Assembly: GCA_965224435.1 (NCBI GenBank)
Contig: OZ245048.1
Span: forward strand, 3,410,001-3,474,000
Length of the DNA: 64,000 nt
Source of the DNA: JAJRQY01 sp965224435
GTDB lineage: Bacteria; Actinomycetota; Acidimicrobiia; Acidimicrobiales; SZUA-35
Direction of reading: 5' to 3'
The notes beneath the pieces were generated by a model that worked only from the letters and a program-made list of their open reading frames with translations, was not told where the DNA came from and did no database searches. Both the position numbers and the translations under genes were made by a program. The stretch's first letter is position 1; the number at the start of each line of letters is the position of its first letter. Below, one piece after another: positions 61,419-64,000 of this stretch.

Positions 61419-62888
61419 GTGGCTGACAGCAGTGACCAGCGCCCAGTCTCAGACTCGAGTTCGGTCTCAAGCTCAATCTCAACCGGTGAGATCTCGCGAC
61501 TGGTCGAAGAAGCCAAGCCAGCAGTGTTTTGGAGCGATCAACCCGATACTCCCGCTCCCTCCCCAAGCTTGGTTGGCAAACACTCCGCCGATCTGGTCAT
61601 CATTGGTGGCGGCTTCAGCGGCCTATGGGCGGCACTGCAATCCTTAGAGGAGAATCCCAATCGTTCGGTGATCATCCTTGAGGCCGAGACCGTTGGCTTT
61701 GGCGCGTCGTCACGCAATGGCGGATTCTGTGACCCCTCCCTAACTCATGGAGCGGCCAACGGCTACAGCCATTGGGCCAAGGACATGCCGACCCTGCTTC
61801 GTATGGGCGAAGAGAACCTGTCCGAAATCGTCGACACCCTCACTCGGTACCAGATGAAAACACCGTGGTGGAAGGCGGCAGAAGTGAGTGCCGCCACCGA
61901 AGAATGGCAGATGGAGGAACTGAAAGAGGCCGCCGCGCAGGCCGCGAGCCATGGCCACGCCGCCACCTTGCTGGACCAGCAGGCAATGCGAGCCATCGCT
62001 GACTCCCCCACCTATCTTGGCGGCCTTTCCAGCCACGAGATCCTGCTGGTCGACCCAGCTCGCCTGGTCTGGGATCTCAAGGTCGCGGTCGAGTCGTTGG
62101 GAGGAGTCATCCACGACCAGAGTCGAGTGACCGGAATCGAACCCGACGGAAGCAAGCTCGTCGTTATGGCCGGAACCGGTTCGGCTGCTGGCATGGTCAG
62201 TGCGGAGCGGGTCATCGTGGCCACCAATGCCTGGGCCGAACCAGGCAAGTACATCCGTCACTATGTGCTTCCGATCTATGACCACGTCTTGATGACCGAG
62301 CCGCTGTCCGGCCAGCAGATGACGTCCATTGGGTGGTCAGGCCGAGAAGGTTTGGCTGATAGTGCCAATCAGTTTCACTATTACCGACTCACCGAGGACA
62401 ATCGCATCTTGTGGGGTGGCTATGACGCCAACTACTACTTCAACAACGGCATGGGTCCGAAGTACGAGAACCTGATCGACTCACACAAGCTCATCGCTGG
62501 CCACTTCTTTGAGACCTTCCCTCAACTTGAAGGTCTCGGTTTCAGCCATCGGTGGGCCGGACCAATCGGTACTACCTCCAAGTTCGCTGCTGCTTTCGGA
62601 ACGCGACACAAGGGGAAGCTGGCCTGGGTTGCTGGCTACACCGGTCTTGGAGTCGGAGCTTCTCGCTTCGGAGCACGGGTTGCCCTTGACCTGGTTGATG
62701 GCAAGACAACGGAGCGGACCGAGTTGGAGATGGTCCGCAAGAAGCCAATACCGATTCCCCCCGAACCTCTGCGCTATGCCGCAGTCCAGCTGACCCGCCG
62801 AGCCATTGTTCGCTCAGATGCCAATGACGGCAAGCGAGGCCCCCTGCTCCAGGTCTTGGATAAGTTTGGCGTTGGCTTCGACAGCTAG
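61419..62888 (+). CDS. FAD-dependent amine oxidase, PuuB/DAO family
   Basis: A 489-residue flavoenzyme of the D-amino acid oxidase superfamily. The FAD motif is LVIIGGGFSGLWAALQSLEENP (about 60-80), then VGFGASSRNGGFCDPSLTHG, the flavin-attachment-like segment of gamma-glutamylputrescine oxidase PuuB, and GYTGLGVGASRFGARVALDL at the C-terminus. It would oxidise an N-substituted putrescine to the aldehyde with release of hydrogen peroxide. A Ser-rich N-terminus of about 20 residues is encoded by short repeats. It converges with the DUF2786 gene with 4 nt overlap. Confidence 0.84.
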   Translation: MADSSDQRPVSDSSSVSSSISTGEISRLVEEAKPAVFWSDQPDTPAPSPSLVGKHSADLVIIGGGFSGLWAALQSLEENPNRSVIILEAETVGFGASSRNGGFCDPSLTHGAANGYSHWAKDMPTLLRMGEENLSEIVDTLTRYQMKTPWWKAAEVSAATEEWQMEELKEAAAQAASHGHAATLLDQQAMRAIADSPTYLGGLSSHEILLVDPARLVWDLKVAVESLGGVIHDQSRVTGIEPDGSKLVVMAGTGSAAGMVSAERVIVATNAWAEPGKYIRHYVLPIYDHVLMTEPLSGQQMTSIGWSGREGLADSANQFHYYRLTEDNRILWGGYDANYYFNNGMGPKYENLIDSHKLIAGHFFETFPQLEGLGFSHRWAGPIGTTSKFAAAFGTRHKGKLAWVAGYTGLGVGASRFGARVALDLVDGKTTERTELEMVRKKPIPIPPEPLRYAAVQLTRRAIVRSDANDGKRGPLLQVLDKFGVGFDS

Positions 62889-64000
62889 GACGACCCGAGC
62901 GCGCCTTGTGCCTGAGCACGCAAGTGTCGCTCCGAATCCAGTTGGGCTTGGTTGGCAAAACGATGACCCGCGTCCAGGCCATCGACATTGGATACCGAGG
63001 TTCGAATAGTCCCCAACTTCGGGAAGGCATCGTTGAGCGCCTGTTCGACTGCTTCGGACCGTCTGGCCAAGACCGGCAGAAAGTCCAACCCAGTCTCTTG
63101 TTGATGTGAGCCATGGGCAGCAGCCGTTGCCTCGGCCAGCCGCTCCCCAATTCGGCCAGCAAACCCGTGCCAGAAGGCGTTGCGCCACGACCGAGTTGAT
63201 GACTTACCCTGCCAATCGGTCTTCGCTCCCGAAGCCAGCACTGCCCCGGTTCCTTGCAGCAGGAGCGAGGTGAACAAGACTTCCACCAAATGGAGGTCAG
63301 ACTGATGCCCGATGAGGGTGGCGGTCTTTCGACTCTGGCCCCAAACACAACGGCAGTTGTTGGCCTCGGCAACTCCGGCCAGAAGCATGAACTTGGCCTT
63401 GGCGTATGGGTCGGAGATGTAGACCTTGCGACCGCCAGGAACATCCAAGGTGTCGGCCAACAAGGCGACATCGATGGAGTACCGGGTGATCAATTCTTGG
63501 GCCTTGGCCGAGAAGGCCTCGGCTTCGTGTTCGTACTCGGAAGCCTCGGCCTTGGAAAGCAGCGCACGAACCTTGGCCAACATGCCATCAGACGATCCTG
63601 CAGCACTATTCGCCCGATGGTTCCAACCGGGCTGAGTTGGAAGGGCCTCAAAGATTGGCTGCGGTGCGCCTTTCTCGCAGACCATGGCCAGGAACGAAAC
63701 GGCTAAGGCCAGACGGGCCTGGTCCGGCTGACCAAACCCGACCTGGTACCGGTGGTGAAACTGTGGCCAGTAGGGCTTGTCCTGGTCCCACCAGGGCGTG
63801 ATGGCTCCTTGGGAGTCGGCCTGATCGGTCCAGAGGGAGCCAGCTTGGGCATGCCAGCCGACTCGGTTGAGGGCCAAGGCGTCGGCAAAAATTGCTCGAT
63901 CAATCGAGCCATCATCGACCATGGACCGGGCGACGTCTTCTGGATGCCAACCCTTTTCCCACGCCCGATCAAGTCGCGAGGCCAATTCGGCGATTGATGC
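62885..64000 (-). CDS. DUF2786 domain protein (5' partial)
   Basis: The reading frame is open to the right edge, so the N-terminus is missing; a TTG at 63985 could be a start but the frame continues without stop. The product holds a DUF2786 domain (MLAKVRALLSKAEASEYEHEAEAFSAKAQELITRYSID) followed by an extended C-terminal region with LDVPGGRKVYISDPYAKAKFMLLAGVAEANNCRCVW. The function of DUF2786 is unknown; proteins of this type occur in phages and actinobacteria. No neighbour here suggests a role. Confidence 0.8.
   Translation of the reverse strand, partial: ASIAELASRLDRAWEKGWHPEDVARSMVDDGSIDRAIFADALALNRVGWHAQAGSLWTDQADSQGAITPWWDQDKPYWPQFHHRYQVGFGQPDQARLALAVSFLAMVCEKGAPQPIFEALPTQPGWNHRANSAAGSSDGMLAKVRALLSKAEASEYEHEAEAFSAKAQELITRYSIDVALLADTLDVPGGRKVYISDPYAKAKFMLLAGVAEANNCRCVWGQSRKTATLIGHQSDLHLVEVLFTSLLLQGTGAVLASGAKTDWQGKSSTRSWRNAFWHGFAGRIGERLAEATAAAHGSHQQETGLDFLPVLARRSEAVEQALNDAFPKLGTIRTSVSNVDGLDAGHRFANQAQLDSERHLRAQAQGALGSS

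Noticed and set aside
63983..63985. TTG as true start of the DUF2786 gene
   Set aside because: The frame stays open to the window edge and no ribosome-binding site precedes the TTG within the few visible bases, so a partial gene is the safer call.

Overview
The window reads as chromosome of a free-living actinobacterium, most likely of the Acidimicrobiia type. This is inferred from GC that looks close to 58-60 %, frequent GTG and TTG starts, tight ATGA/TGATG junctions, several apparently leaderless promoters, many lipoprotein-type binding proteins, and the mix of families (DUF1800/DUF1501, CbxX-type AAA, DUF2786). No rRNA, tRNA, CRISPR array, prophage or insertion sequence was found.

Layout. 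1-3.0 kb: end of a D-xylose-type ABC importer (xylF partial, xylG, xylH). 3.1-10.2 kb: single genes (AqpZ, orphan ZnuA-like metal-binding protein, two EamA exporters, double-ACT protein, a low-GC PlsC-type acyltransferase, a methyltransferase, a DSD1/D-threonine aldolase-like enzyme). 10.3-14.0 kb: a lipoprotein plus a MacAB-like adaptor/ATPase/permease operon. 14.0-18.7 kb: SulP anion transporter, flavin/PNPOx-like protein with a divergent AraC regulator, and 1-Cys peroxiredoxin with a divergent Fur-family regulator. 18.6-26.9 kb: a sulfur-oxidation island made of a type II sulfide:quinone oxidoreductase, a fused four-cluster ferredoxin/NrfD protein, a SoeA/PsrA-like molybdoenzyme and two YeeE/YedE transporters on the minus strand, with a rhodanese lipoprotein divergent and a MerE-like protein beyond it.

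26.9-37.9 kb: a nine-gene minus-strand operon with a divergent SorC/LsrR-type regulator. It joins a ribose/AI-2 type ABC importer to MtnA, MtnK, an LsrF-like aldolase/thiolase, a muconolactone-isomerase-like protein, RbsD/FucU and a RhaE/RhaW-type aldolase-dehydrogenase. I read it as uptake and catabolism of a 5-deoxy or 5-methylthio pentose, possibly crossed with AI-2 chemistry. It is the best candidate here for an undescribed system.

37.9-41.0 kb: feoABC. 41.0-44.7 kb: DUF1800-DUF1501 pair bracketed by two free-standing CZB zinc-binding proteins. 44.8-52.1 kb: RidA, AAA ATPase, DUF6069-like protein, agmatinase-like hydrolase, secreted GH114-like protein, a two-component system, and a DUF2892/thioredoxin pair. 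52.2-62.9 kb: a polyamine locus with potD, potC, potB, potA, an Lrp regulator and an aminotransferase leftward, and GabT, a C45 Ntn-hydrolase, a GNAT and a PuuB-like oxidase rightward; both arms start from a 31-bp perfect palindrome. A DUF2786 gene runs off the right edge.

Recurring small-scale features: 15-nt (sometimes 16- or 18-nt) imperfect tandem repeats in spacers and, in frame, inside feoB and feoC; and a shared promoter box, ATGTCCGTAnAATT, at the SulP and rhodanese promoters, with a related palindrome at the peroxiredoxin promoter.
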